From NCBI GenBank assembly GCA_015231825.1, contig JADGAV010000003.1, positions 1 to 64,000 of the forward strand: a stretch of DNA of 64,000 nucleotides, in the 5' to 3' direction. Source of the DNA: SAR324 cluster bacterium (GTDB lineage Bacteria; SAR324; NAC60-12). The notes below the pieces were generated by a model. That model ran no database searches. It was not told where the DNA came from and saw only the letters and a list, made by a program, of their open reading frames with translations. Positions 9,422 through 18,532 of the stretch are shown piece after piece (position 1 is the stretch's first letter; each line of letters begins with the position of its first letter). Both the position numbers and the translations under genes were made by a program.

Positions 9422-10377
9422 CGGAAGTGCTGGTGAAAATAGAAAATGTCCGGAAAGACTACTATCTTCCCAAGAAAAGCCTCTTTCAGAAGCTTCCCGT
9501 GTTTCGGGCATTGCATGGAATCGACCTGGAAATTCACAAGGGGGTCAGTTTCGGGATTGTCGGGGAATCCGGATGCGGGAAATCAACACTGGCCCGGATT
9601 GTGATGGGCCTGGATCCTCCGACAAGCGGGAAAATTATTTTCAGGGGAAAAAATATATTTTCTTTGGCAAGCAATGAACTGCGGCATTTGCGCAGCCATT
9701 TTCAAATGGTATTCCAGGACCCCTATGGTTCACTCAATCCGAGGCAGAATGTGCTGAGAATTGTCTCGGAGCCCCTGGAAACACTCGATCAAAAAATAAA
9801 CGGTCAGGAAAAGAAAGAAAAAGTGCAGTTGATGCTGGAAGAAGTGGGATTGAATGCCAATGATATGGACAAGTTCCCGCATGAATTTTCCGGCGGACAG
9901 CGACAGCGGATCGCCATCGCAAGAGCTTTGATCACACGTCCTTCTTTGATTGTTGCTGATGAAGCCGTGTCAGCGCTTGATGTTTCCGTGCAGGCCCAGG
10001 TGCTGAATTTAATGATGGATCTGCAGGAAAAGTACAATCTGGCCTACATGTTCATCAGTCATGATCTGAGTGTGGTGGAAACCATCACCGATGAAATCGC
10101 GGTTCTGTTTCTTGGACGAGTTGTGGAAGTCGGAAAAACCCGGGATATTTTTCAAAACCCGACTCACCCCTACACTCGCGTGTTGATGGAAGCAATTCCC
10201 GTCCCCGATCCTCTGCAAAAAAAGAAAAAAAAACCTCCAATTATGGTGGAATGGGAAACCACGGAAACCGGCTGTCCCTTTCTTTCCCGATGCAGTCTGG
10301 GCACCGAGTACTGTTCCCAAACCATGCCGAGCCTCAGTGCCAAAGGCAATCAGATGGTTGCCTGCCACAATGTTTAG
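9418..10377 (+). CDS. Dipeptide/oligopeptide ABC transporter ATPase, DppF type
   Basis: Second ATPase of the importer and last gene of the operon. Walker A is GESGCGKS, the Q-loop is MVFQDPYGSLNPR, the signature is FSGGQRQRI, Walker B is VADEAVSALD and the H-loop is in FISHDLSVVE. A lysine run (QKKKKKKPP) occurs in the C-terminal extension ahead of the cysteine-containing tail (TGCPFLSRCSLGTEYC). The gene ends 3 bases from the convergent M20 peptidase gene; I see no hairpin terminator between them. Confidence 0.94.
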   Translation: MTEVLVKIENVRKDYYLPKKSLFQKLPVFRALHGIDLEIHKGVSFGIVGESGCGKSTLARIVMGLDPPTSGKIIFRGKNIFSLASNELRHLRSHFQMVFQDPYGSLNPRQNVLRIVSEPLETLDQKINGQEKKEKVQLMLEEVGLNANDMDKFPHEFSGGQRQRIAIARALITRPSLIVADEAVSALDVSVQAQVLNLMMDLQEKYNLAYMFISHDLSVVETITDEIAVLFLGRVVEVGKTRDIFQNPTHPYTRVLMEAIPVPDPLQKKKKKPPIMVEWETTETGCPFLSRCSLGTEYCSQTMPSLSAKGNQMVACHNV

Positions 10378-10379
10378 GA

Positions 10380-11813
10380 TTATTCCAGCAGACCGTGTCT
10401 CCCGAGCAGATACGCAATACTGGCAGTCAGTTTTTTTGCATAAGGAATATGGATGAATTCGTTCGGTCCGTGAGCATTGCTTTTAGGGCCGAGGACGCCG
10501 GTGATCACAAACTGCGCTTCCGGGTATTTTTCACCAAGCATGCACATAAACGGAATGCTCCCTCCCAAACCAAAATACATCGCCTCTTTGCCAAAAAAGG
10601 TGTGCGAGGCTTCATCCAGGGATTGTTCCAACCAGGGAGCCAGCTCACCAGCCTCCCAACCTTCTCCGTCAACTTCAAAATCCAATGTTACTTTTGCTCC
10701 ATAGGGCGGGTCTTCGGTGAGCGCTCGCTGCAAAGCGATTCTTGCAGAAGCTGCAGGCAGGTTAGGAGGAAGGCGGAGGGACCATTTGAGCGTCGTATAT
10801 GGACGCAGAACATTCCCTCCCAATTGTAATGAGGGAATGCCTTCCTGACCGACAATGGCGAGCGCAGGTCTCCATGTGCTGTTCAGCAGCAATTCAACCG
10901 GATCGGGATCTACCGGCACCATACCTTCAGGGAAAGTGTAGTCCGAGTGAACTGTTTTTCCGAGGACGCTGGCCGATTTTTTGGCTTGTTCCAGTCGTTG
11001 AGGAGGAATCTGAACATAGAGTTCATCGAGCAGGATCTGCCCCGTTTTCTCGTTTTCAATCCGTGAAAGCAGCTGCCGTACAATCCTGAAGGATGACGGG
11101 ATGATTCCGCTGCCCATTCCCGAGTGCACTCCTTCCTGCAGTACTTCAACTTTCAAGGTTCCACCAATCATTCCCCGCAGGGAAGTTGTCGACCACAACT
11201 GATCATAATTCCCGGCACCGGAATCCAAACAAATTACCAGCTCCGGGATGCCGATTATATCTTCAAATTCTTCCATATATGCAGGGAGATCAGGAGAACC
11301 ACTTTCTTCAGAAAATTCAATTGTGATGACAAATCTTGCATGCGGGATGCCTTGTTCCTGAATTGCCTTGATCGCACAAATCGAAGCAAAAAGAGCATAT
11401 CCATCGTCGCCGCCCCCACGGCCATAAAGCTTTTCTTCCTCCATCACCGCTTTCCAGGGCCCCAGACCCTCCCGCCATCCTTCCATTTCCGGTTGTTTGT
11501 CAAGGTGTCCATAAAGAAGAACAGTCGGCATTCGATCCGGACTGTCAATGGTGCCCGGAACTTCCATAACCAGCATTGGAGTCCGCCCCTTGATTCGTCC
11601 GATATGCAGGAAGCTGCCGGGGATCGGATGCTTTTCCAACCAGGAAATTGCCATCTGCAGGGCTTTTTCCATGTGTCCGTTTGCTTCCCAATCCGGATCA
11701 AAAACGGGTGACTTGTTGGGAACCTCTATATACTCCATTAAGGTTGGTGTGATATTTTCATCCCAAAATGAATTCACAAAGTCGCTGATTTGCTTGGTAT
11801 CGATGGTTGACAT
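10380..11813 (-). CDS. M20 family metallopeptidase (dipeptidase-like)
   Basis: A cytoplasmic zinc exopeptidase of the M20 carnosine-dipeptidase-like group, which splits dipeptides or acylated amino acids. The metal and catalytic residues are all visible: YGHLDKQPE (His and catalytic Asp), GRGGGDDGYALF (bridging Asp), EFSEESGSPDL (catalytic Glu pair), CLDSGAG (Asp) and SNAHGPNEF near the end (His). At 477 aa it is slightly longer than the DapE/PepD norm because of the dimerisation lid. There is no signal peptide. It converges on the dipeptide transporter operon and plausibly cleaves what that system imports; this is inference from position. Confidence 0.9.
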   Translation of the reverse strand: MSTIDTKQISDFVNSFWDENITPTLMEYIEVPNKSPVFDPDWEANGHMEKALQMAISWLEKHPIPGSFLHIGRIKGRTPMLVMEVPGTIDSPDRMPTVLLYGHLDKQPEMEGWREGLGPWKAVMEEEKLYGRGGGDDGYALFASICAIKAIQEQGIPHARFVITIEFSEESGSPDLPAYMEEFEDIIGIPELVICLDSGAGNYDQLWSTTSLRGMIGGTLKVEVLQEGVHSGMGSGIIPSSFRIVRQLLSRIENEKTGQILLDELYVQIPPQRLEQAKKSASVLGKTVHSDYTFPEGMVPVDPDPVELLLNSTWRPALAIVGQEGIPSLQLGGNVLRPYTTLKWSLRLPPNLPAASARIALQRALTEDPPYGAKVTLDFEVDGEGWEAGELAPWLEQSLDEASHTFFGKEAMYFGLGGSIPFMCMLGEKYPEAQFVITGVLGPKSNAHGPNEFIHIPYAKKLTASIAYLLGRHGLLE

Positions 11814-12126
11814 AATATATCCGAATATGATGTGTTCAACTGAAAAAAGGCCTTCTTCTTTAAACGTTATTTTTCCCTGTAATGCAAGTCAAAGCGGTTG
11901 CATGCATCCGAATGACTGGTGATTTAATGTTTTTCAATTTTATGCAAAAATGATAGTTTTGAATCGGGCAAATTCTTTAGGTTTTACAAATGCATGCCAT
12001 AGCGAAATTACTCGACCTGAATTCATTTTCGTTTCTGGAAACAACGATTTTTCTATCAACAAAAAACTGGGGATGTCGCTGCAGCCCTGCATCGCAAATC
12101 AACAATCTTCATAGAAAGAAAGCATC
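11814..12126. other. Divergent promoter region between the M20 peptidase and aldehyde dehydrogenase genes
   Basis: A 313-base AT-rich gap between divergent genes, so it must contain both promoters. I could not pick out a confident -35/-10 pair, an operator or an RNA gene. A GAAAGAAAGC tract just before 12127 serves as a weak ribosome binding site for the dehydrogenase. Confidence 0.4.
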
Positions 12127-13560
12127 ATGGAAGCCAAGCAATTGCTGATCGATGGGAACTGGATTCCTGCCGAAGAAGGAAAGACAATCCCGGTGATCGA
12201 CCCCAGTACTGGACAGGAGATGGGTGCTATTGCCCGCGGCGCCGAAAAAGATGTCCACCATGCCGTGCTGGCAGCGCAGGGGGCGATGGAGGGGACATGG
12301 GGAAATTTGACGGCAGTGGAAAGAGGCCGTTTGATTGCCAAACTCGGCCAGCTGATCCTGGAAAACAAAGACGAACTGACGCAAATCGAATCCAGGGATG
12401 TCGGTAAACCGCTCAAACAAGCTGCCAACGATGTGATTGCCTGCGCCCGTTATTGCGAGTTTTATGCAGGCGCCGTCGATAAAATTCATGGTGAAACTAT
12501 CCCTTATCTGGAAGGATACACGGTTTTAACTTTAAGAGAAGCCCATGGAGTAACAGGCCACATCATCCCCTGGAATTATCCCCTGCAGATCATCGGGAGA
12601 AGTGTCATCGGCGCACTGACCATGGGAAATGCCACGGTGATCAAACCCGGTGAAGATGCCTCTCTTAGCGCTCTTTTCCTGGGAAATCTGGCGATGCAGG
12701 CAGGATTTCCAGCAGGAAGTCTGAACATTGTCACCGGTTACGGAGAAGAGGCTGGTGCCGCTCTTTCCAGGCATTCCGGACTGGATCACATTTCATTCAC
12801 AGGTTCACCACGGGTCGGTACACTCGTGCAGCAGGCAGCCGCTGTCAATATCATTCCGGTAACGCTGGAACTGGGAGGAAAATCTCCCCAACTGGTGTTT
12901 GCAGACGCTGATTTGGAAAAGGCCCTGCCTTTTGTGACCAATGCGGCGGTTCAAAATGCTGGGCAGACCTGTTCTGCCGGAAGCCGGGTTCTGATTGAAG
13001 AAAGCATTTACGAACCGTTCATCGAAATGCTCGCAGCACGTTTTTCGGCCCTGCGGGTTGGTCCTTCCCAAAAGGACTATGATGTCGGTCCTTTGATCAA
13101 CCAGACTCAGTATAAAAGGGTGAATCGATATATGGAGCAGGCAAAGGGATTGGAGATTTTGGCTCAAGGAGAAGTTATCCCCGATGCTCCAGCAGGAGGA
13201 TTTTATGTTCAGCCAACATTACTGGGACGCGTTCCAGCGGAACATCAACTGGCGAAAGAAGAAATCTTCGGACCGGTGCTGGTTTGCATTTCATTCAAGG
13301 ATGAAGAGGAAGCCATTGCCATTGCCAACAACACTGATTATGGATTGGTTGCCGGAATTTGGACTGCGGACGGCGGACGCCAGATGCGGGTTGCCAAAGC
13401 GATCAAATCCGGTCAGATTTTTATCAACAATTACGGTGCCGGAGGAGGTGTTGAGCTGCCGTTTGGAGGGATGAAAGGCAGTGGTTTCGGCCGTGAGAAA
13501 GGTTTTGAGGCGCTTTATGGATTTTCTGTTTTAAAAACTATCGCCATGCACCATGGTTAG
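12127..13560 (+). CDS. NAD(P)-dependent aldehyde dehydrogenase (betaine-aldehyde-dehydrogenase-like)
   Basis: It oxidises an aldehyde to a carboxylate with NAD(P)+. The class signatures are intact: IPWNYPLQIIGRS (cofactor-site Asn), FTGSPRVGTLV, VTLELGGKSPQLVF with the general-base Glu, GQTCSAGSR with the catalytic Cys, and EEIFGPVLVCI. Length 477 aa is usual. The overall pattern fits betaine-aldehyde and gamma-aminobutyraldehyde dehydrogenases, but the substrate cannot be fixed from sequence. It is flanked by unrelated genes on the opposite strand, so it is probably monocistronic. Confidence 0.92.
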   Translation: MEAKQLLIDGNWIPAEEGKTIPVIDPSTGQEMGAIARGAEKDVHHAVLAAQGAMEGTWGNLTAVERGRLIAKLGQLILENKDELTQIESRDVGKPLKQAANDVIACARYCEFYAGAVDKIHGETIPYLEGYTVLTLREAHGVTGHIIPWNYPLQIIGRSVIGALTMGNATVIKPGEDASLSALFLGNLAMQAGFPAGSLNIVTGYGEEAGAALSRHSGLDHISFTGSPRVGTLVQQAAAVNIIPVTLELGGKSPQLVFADADLEKALPFVTNAAVQNAGQTCSAGSRVLIEESIYEPFIEMLAARFSALRVGPSQKDYDVGPLINQTQYKRVNRYMEQAKGLEILAQGEVIPDAPAGGFYVQPTLLGRVPAEHQLAKEEIFGPVLVCISFKDEEEAIAIANNTDYGLVAGIWTADGGRQMRVAKAIKSGQIFINNYGAGGGVELPFGGMKGSGFGREKGFEALYGFSVLKTIAMHHG

Positions 13561-13604
13561 AAAACCAGGTATGTTTTGCGGACCAGGAATTGAATTTTTT
13601 TCTT

Positions 13605-14189
13605 TCAAGTCTCGTCTTTTTCAATCCATTTTTTAAGTCGGGGGGCTTGATAGGTCTTGAAGCGATCCAGCAATTTTTCTGGATTTTCTTCCAAAAGCAG
13701 AATTGATCGGTGTTCCTCCTTGACAAACAATTCGTCAATGGCATGCTCGACAAAGGCGATCAGTTTGTCATAGTATCCGCAGATATTGAGCAGCCCGCAC
13801 GGTTTTTCATGAAACCCGAGTTGAGCCCAGGTGAGCACCTCAAACAGCTCTTCCAGCGTCCCCAATCCTCCGGGCAGGGCGATAAAGCCGTCGGCAAGAT
13901 CTGCCATCATTGCTTTTCTTTCATGCATTGAAGCCACAATTCGCAAATCAGTCAATCCCTGATGCCCAACTTCTTTCTGCACCAATGCCTGAGGTATGAT
14001 TCCCGTGACTTCTCCTCCTCCTTCCAGCACCGTATCTGCCAGGATCCCCATCACACCAACATTGGCACCCCCATAAACCAGATGGATTCCCTGGCTCACC
14101 AGCACGCGGGCCAACTGCTTGGCCCCTTCCAGATACTTGGGATGACGCCCCGGACTTGAACCGCAAAATACACAAATTCTTTTAATCAT
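13605..14189 (-). CDS. LOG family protein (TIGR00730), nucleoside-5'-monophosphate phosphoribohydrolase
   Basis: LOG proteins cleave N6-modified AMP (cytokinin ribotides) or AMP itself to the free base and ribose 5-phosphate. The fold signatures are ICVFCGSSPG at the N-terminus, VYGGANVGVMG and the catalytic PGGLGTLEE with the essential Glu, preceded by MHERKAMM. The frame is open to 14222, but homology begins at MIKRICVFCG, whose ATG is at 14189; GAGGAAA lies 10 bases upstream. The product is 194 aa, the family norm. It is a short lone gene. Confidence 0.88.
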   Translation of the reverse strand: MIKRICVFCGSSPGRHPKYLEGAKQLARVLVSQGIHLVYGGANVGVMGILADTVLEGGGEVTGIIPQALVQKEVGHQGLTDLRIVASMHERKAMMADLADGFIALPGGLGTLEELFEVLTWAQLGFHEKPCGLLNICGYYDKLIAFVEHAIDELFVKEEHRSILLLEENPEKLLDRFKTYQAPRLKKWIEKDET

Positions 14190-14386
14190 GAGCAGTTTTC
14201 CTCTATTCTGTTTTTCGTCCAATCATTAAAGATCATAGTCAATACCGATTTAAAATGACTTTGTCCATCTCCTTGATGGAATTTATCAGATTTTATTTGT
14301 TGTGACGAAATGACTTGCTGAAAACTGGAAAAAACGGTTTAACAATACCTGCCAATATAAATATTCTCATCTATTCTGCTGAAAAA

Positions 14387-15703
14387 ATGGAACTTCATGA
14401 AAAATACCGCGTACACGTCGAGATTTTTAATCAACGGTACGCAAAAATTCTGGAAAATGCAGGATTTGACGGAATCCTGATCCATGCGGGATCCGTTCAT
14501 CCTTCTTTTCTGGATGACCAGCACTACTCCTTTAAAGCCAACCCTCTATTTAAATCCTGGCTTCCTCTTGGGGATCAGCCGGATTGCTGCCTCCTAATCC
14601 GCCCGGGAGCGAAACCTCAGCTATTTTTTTATCAACCCAGTGATTACTGGTATCTGATTTCCGGTCCTCCTGAAGAATTTTGGGCTGATCAATTTGATCT
14701 CACAATGGTCTATGGTCTCGACGAGATCCGTGCAAATCTTCCAAACGGACATCTCGTTTTTTTCGGGGAAGATGAAGAAATTGCGCGGCACTTGGGCATT
14801 CAGCAGACCAACCCTCAGGCAATCCTTGACCGGCTTCATTATGACAGGGCCTGGAAAACGGAATACGAACAGGATTGTATTCTTGAAGCAAACCGTATTG
14901 CTGCTCGCGGGCACTTGACTGCCAAAGAAACGTTTTATGCGCGCGGAAGTGAATTTGAAATCCAGTCGCGGTTTCTGCAACGCATAGCCCACCGCGAAAA
15001 GGAGCTGCCTTACGAGAGCATCGTCGCACTGAATGAACATGGGGCGGTTGCCCATTATCAACTCTATGATCATACGGTTGCCGAACACCGCTCACTGATC
15101 ATCGATGCAGGGGCTGTTTACAACGGGTATGCTTCGGACATTACACGAACCTATTCGTTTGAAGAAAATGAGTTTGCCGAAATCATCAGAGCAATGAACC
15201 TGCAGCAGCTCGCGCTGATTTCCGAAATCAAGTCAGGCCTTTCGTATCTTGAACTGCATCTGCAGATGCACCTTCGAACAGCCCGGCTTCTCCGTGAATT
15301 CAAATTTGTTGATTTAGAACCGGAATCCATCGTGGAGCTCAATATCAGCAACACCTTTTTTCACCATGGACTGGGCCATCTGCTGGGTGTCCAGGTCCAC
15401 GATGTCGGCGGATTTCTGCAAAATCCAGAAGGAGAACTGCTTCCTGCACCAGAAAACCATCGCTTTCTCCGACTCACTCGGAAAATTGAACCGAATATGG
15501 TCTTCACCATCGAACCAGGACTCTATTTCGTTCCGGTTCTGCTGAAAAAATTGAAAGAACGGAAAGAGCAAAAATATCTCAACTGGGAAAAAATTGAAAC
15601 GATGATTCCCTATGGCGGGGTCAGGATTGAAGACGACATTTGTATGAAGGATGATGGCCCTTTCAATATCACACGACAGTGCTTTGCGGAGCTAAAAGAA
15701 TAA
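14387..15703 (+). CDS. pepQ: Xaa-Pro dipeptidase PepQ
   Basis: Cytoplasmic M24 metalloenzyme that splits Xaa-Pro dipeptides and can have phosphotriesterase activity. The N-terminal part (LDDQHYSFKANPLFKSWLPL, DYWYLISGPPEEFW) matches the PepQ group, not general aminopeptidase P. The dimetal ligands are present: IDAGAVYNGYASDITRTY (two Asp), HHGLGHLLGVQVHDVGG (His), FTIEPGLYF (Glu) and GVRIEDDI (Glu). I chose the ATG at 14387, which gives 438 aa and the expected N-terminus; the frame extends to 14315 but without homology. The creatininase-family gene follows after 13 bases. Confidence 0.92.
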   Translation: MELHEKYRVHVEIFNQRYAKILENAGFDGILIHAGSVHPSFLDDQHYSFKANPLFKSWLPLGDQPDCCLLIRPGAKPQLFFYQPSDYWYLISGPPEEFWADQFDLTMVYGLDEIRANLPNGHLVFFGEDEEIARHLGIQQTNPQAILDRLHYDRAWKTEYEQDCILEANRIAARGHLTAKETFYARGSEFEIQSRFLQRIAHREKELPYESIVALNEHGAVAHYQLYDHTVAEHRSLIIDAGAVYNGYASDITRTYSFEENEFAEIIRAMNLQQLALISEIKSGLSYLELHLQMHLRTARLLREFKFVDLEPESIVELNISNTFFHHGLGHLLGVQVHDVGGFLQNPEGELLPAPENHRFLRLTRKIEPNMVFTIEPGLYFVPVLLKKLKERKEQKYLNWEKIETMIPYGGVRIEDDICMKDDGPFNITRQCFAELKE

Positions 15704-15716
15704 AAAGGAAGAAATT

Positions 15717-16454
15717 ATGCGATTGCAATTGAGTACCTGGCAGGAAGTCGACTCCTATCTCAAACAAAACACAGGAGTCATTGTCCCGATTGGTTCAACA
15801 GAACAGCACGGTCCCAACGGATTGATCGGAACCGATGCTGTCACTTCAGAAAAAATCGCACAGCTCATTTCAGAACAACATGACGTTTTGATCGCACCAA
15901 CAATCAGCATCGGGATGGCACAGCATCACATGGCCTTCAGCGGCAGCATTTCTTTAAAACCGAGCACCTTTATTGCAATGATCTGTGATATTGTGACCTG
16001 CCTCACGAGTCATGGATTCACCCATATTTGTTTCGTCAACGGGCATGGAGGAAATGTTGCGCCATTGAAGGTCGCTTTTTCTGAACTCTATTCCGAATAC
16101 AGTTTTTCTAAGCGCACCTGCCCGTTCAAGTGTGAAGTCACAAACTGGTATGCAGGAAAACGCATCCACCAACTTTCCAAAGAGCTCTACGGAAGTTCGG
16201 AAGGAAGCCATGCTACCCCTTCGGAAGTCTCCTTGTCTTACTATATTTATCCAGAAAGCGTCAAAGAGGCCGTGATGACCCCAAAACTGGCACCCGAGGG
16301 AGTCATACGAGATGCACTGGATTACCGAAAGCAGTTTCCAGATGGACGCATCGGTTCTGATCCATCGCTGGCATCAATCGAAGATGGTGAAAAAATTTGT
16401 GCTGCCGCAGCTGTCGATGTTTATGAGGCATATCAGGCGTTTCTTAAGGAATAA
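15717..16454 (+). CDS. Creatininase family protein
   Basis: Creatininase-fold amidohydrolases open cyclic amides or formamides with two divalent metals (creatininase, ArfB formamide hydrolase, MftE peptidase). The motif PIGSTEQHGPNGLIGTDA supplies Glu, His and Asp ligands, VNGHGGN supplies His, and ATPSEVSLS supplies a late Glu. At 245 aa it has the family length. It lies 13 bases after pepQ, with AAGGAAG as ribosome binding site, so it is probably co-transcribed. PepQ plus a cyclic-amide hydrolase suggests handling of cyclised dipeptides or related compounds, but this is a guess; the true substrate is unknown. Confidence 0.85.
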   Translation: MRLQLSTWQEVDSYLKQNTGVIVPIGSTEQHGPNGLIGTDAVTSEKIAQLISEQHDVLIAPTISIGMAQHHMAFSGSISLKPSTFIAMICDIVTCLTSHGFTHICFVNGHGGNVAPLKVAFSELYSEYSFSKRTCPFKCEVTNWYAGKRIHQLSKELYGSSEGSHATPSEVSLSYYIYPESVKEAVMTPKLAPEGVIRDALDYRKQFPDGRIGSDPSLASIEDGEKICAAAAVDVYEAYQAFLKE

Positions 16455-16543
16455 TCGTTCTTATGATTTCAGCATCATAGTGTGAATTCGCCAAGGCAAC
16501 AAAATTCTTCCGTTTCTCCAAACACCTCTCGAATACATCCATA

Positions 16544-17872
16544 GTGAAAAAAAAATCCCATTCACCTTCTCTGAAAAAGAATCGATCATCCGCAATAAGG
16601 AAACGGCGTTCCACCCCCAAGTCTCAATTTCAAAAAAAAAATCGTGCTTTTGAGCGATCGCTGGAACCCCCTATTGTTCGTGAGGACCATTCTCACGGAA
16701 AGGAAGGACCACTTTTACTCAAAGCACTCAAAACGCCTGTTTCGCCTCCGGGTCAGCAAAGTCAGCCTCTCACCCACGGATTTCACGCCTATCCGGGGCG
16801 TTTTCATCCGATGCTTGTGCAAAACATCCTGCGGACATTCGGGGGAAAGGGAGGTATAAAACTATTTGATCCTTTTATGGGAGGAGGGACTGCTCTGGTA
16901 GAAGGAATGTGTCAGGGTTTCGAAGTAATCGGCAACGATCTGAACCCAATGGCGAAGCTTGTTGCCAGGGAACGATGCCGACTGAGAATCCTCTCAGAAA
17001 ACCGTGCAGTACTTGATCTGGCGAAACAGCTGCGCAAGCGTATCGTTGAAAGCCAGGAGCATGTTAAAAAGAGAATCGTGCACCGAGCGAACATCAGTTG
17101 GCTGCGTTCACGATACGCACCTCATCTTTTTGTGGAAATGCTTTACTGGATAGATGAAATCGAAAAACTCCCGCCCTCTCCCGCTCAAGAAACCTTGCAG
17201 ATGGTTTTCTGCGATCTTGTTTTCAAATTTTCCAATCAATCTTTGCTGGATGCTTCTCTGGAAAGAAAAACACCGCCGCTTCCCAAAGGGGCGGTTTCTC
17301 GATGGATGCTTGCCCGGACAGAGGAACTGCTGAAAAATCAGCAGCTTTTCAACCGCAAAGTCCCGAGAGAAACACAACCTGCCAAATTTTTCAGCGAGGA
17401 TTTTGTTTCGTTTACAGGACTTCCTGAAAGTTCAGTGGACTTGATCATCACGGCTCCGCCAGCACCTGGAACCTGGGACTACTATGAGTACCATCTTTTG
17501 CAATACAAGTGGCTGAATTTATCAGAGGAAGCCATTAAAAACCACGAGGCAGGAAGCAAACGTCGTCAAACTCCCAGACAATGGCAGCAGTCATTTCGTA
17601 CGATTCTGCTTAAAATGAGAAAACTTTTGAAACCTGGCGCCTCCTGTTTCCTGGTCCTCAGCGACTGGCTGGATCAGGATGGCCGTGTCAGTGCATTGGG
17701 ACACATTCAAAAGTTTGCACCCAGCGTTGGATGGAAGGTCTCGGGCAGGGCCTCTGTCCAGCAAAAGATTTTCAATGCTCACCAGGTGGAATCATACGGA
17801 AACGAAGGAAAATGGGAACACCTTATTCATCTAGTCAATCCTGCGAAGCACGAGTCCGGCAATAACCATTAA
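16544..17872 (+). CDS. Amino-methyltransferase-like protein with altered catalytic motif
   Basis: The fold is that of an N4/N6 DNA methylase: FDPFMGGGTALVEGM (SAM-binding motif I, about residues 108-122) and GNDLNPMAKLVARERC follow HGFHAYPGRFHP. Motif IV, normally TSPPY followed by a DY...H pattern, here reads TAPPAPGTWDYYEYH (about residue 305). The serine and the catalytic-site tyrosine are both replaced, so activity or base specificity is in doubt. The first 60 residues are very rich in Lys, Arg and Ser and may bind nucleic acid. The only start is a GTG at 16544. No endonuclease gene is adjacent; exbB follows after 18 bases. It could be an RNA methylase or a dead paralogue. Confidence 0.7.
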   Translation: MKKKSHSPSLKKNRSSAIRKRRSTPKSQFQKKNRAFERSLEPPIVREDHSHGKEGPLLLKALKTPVSPPGQQSQPLTHGFHAYPGRFHPMLVQNILRTFGGKGGIKLFDPFMGGGTALVEGMCQGFEVIGNDLNPMAKLVARERCRLRILSENRAVLDLAKQLRKRIVESQEHVKKRIVHRANISWLRSRYAPHLFVEMLYWIDEIEKLPPSPAQETLQMVFCDLVFKFSNQSLLDASLERKTPPLPKGAVSRWMLARTEELLKNQQLFNRKVPRETQPAKFFSEDFVSFTGLPESSVDLIITAPPAPGTWDYYEYHLLQYKWLNLSEEAIKNHEAGSKRRQTPRQWQQSFRTILLKMRKLLKPGASCFLVLSDWLDQDGRVSALGHIQKFAPSVGWKVSGRASVQQKIFNAHQVESYGNEGKWEHLIHLVNPAKHESGNNH

Positions 17873-17890
17873 AATTGAAGATTTCCAATT

Positions 17891-18526
17891 ATGATGGATT
17901 CAGCATTAGGTATTTGGGAAACCGTCCTGGTATTGCATGACAGAGGCGGAGTGGTCATGTTTCCACTCGGCATCTGTTCCTTATTGATGGTGGCCGTAAT
18001 TCTGGAGCGAATGTGGTCATTGAGAGCCTCCCATATTTTTCCAAACCAGACAATTGAATATCTGCGCAATACCAGCAAGCTCAGTCCGGAAGAACTGAAA
18101 TCATTTCTCCTTAAAAGCACCTGTCCGGTCGGCCGTATTCTCAGCTACGGATTGAGTATTCTACCGGCTTCTGCCGAACGATTCAAAGAAGCAGTTCACG
18201 ACCAGGCACGTCGTGAAGTCCACTATTTGGAAAGAGGCCTGATCGTGTTAGAGATCATAGTCGGAGTTGCCCCCTTGCTGGGCCTGCTCGGTACCGGAAT
18301 GGGAATGATCAAAGTTTTCGAACAAATCGCAATTGAAGGCCCCGGACGCTCTGAAGCCTTGAGTCAGGGAATCTCTGAGGCACTTTTGACCACAGTCCTC
18401 GGATTATCGATCGGCATTCCCGCATTGATCGCATTCAATCTGTTCACCCGTAAAATTGAATCTCTCGAATTGCAAATTGAGCAGGAAGTGCTTTTTTTCT
18501 TCCACAGACTTTTTCCATCAGAATAA
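17891..18526 (+). CDS. ExbB/TolQ family proton-channel subunit
   Basis: Inner-membrane MotA/TolQ/ExbB family subunit that, with ExbD, converts proton flow into work on TonB- or Tol-type partners. It has an N-terminal membrane span (GVVMFPLGICSLLMVAVILE), a cytoplasmic loop, then two spans around residues 118-138 (LEIIVGVAPLLGLLGTGMGM) and 158-182 (ISEALLTTVLGLSIGIPALIAF). 211 aa is typical. exbD begins 6 bases downstream. No tonB, tolA or receptor gene is adjacent, so the partner is unknown. Confidence 0.88.
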   Translation: MMDSALGIWETVLVLHDRGGVVMFPLGICSLLMVAVILERMWSLRASHIFPNQTIEYLRNTSKLSPEELKSFLLKSTCPVGRILSYGLSILPASAERFKEAVHDQARREVHYLERGLIVLEIIVGVAPLLGLLGTGMGMIKVFEQIAIEGPGRSEALSQGISEALLTTVLGLSIGIPALIAFNLFTRKIESLELQIEQEVLFFFHRLFPSE

Positions 18527-18532
18527 ACTCCC

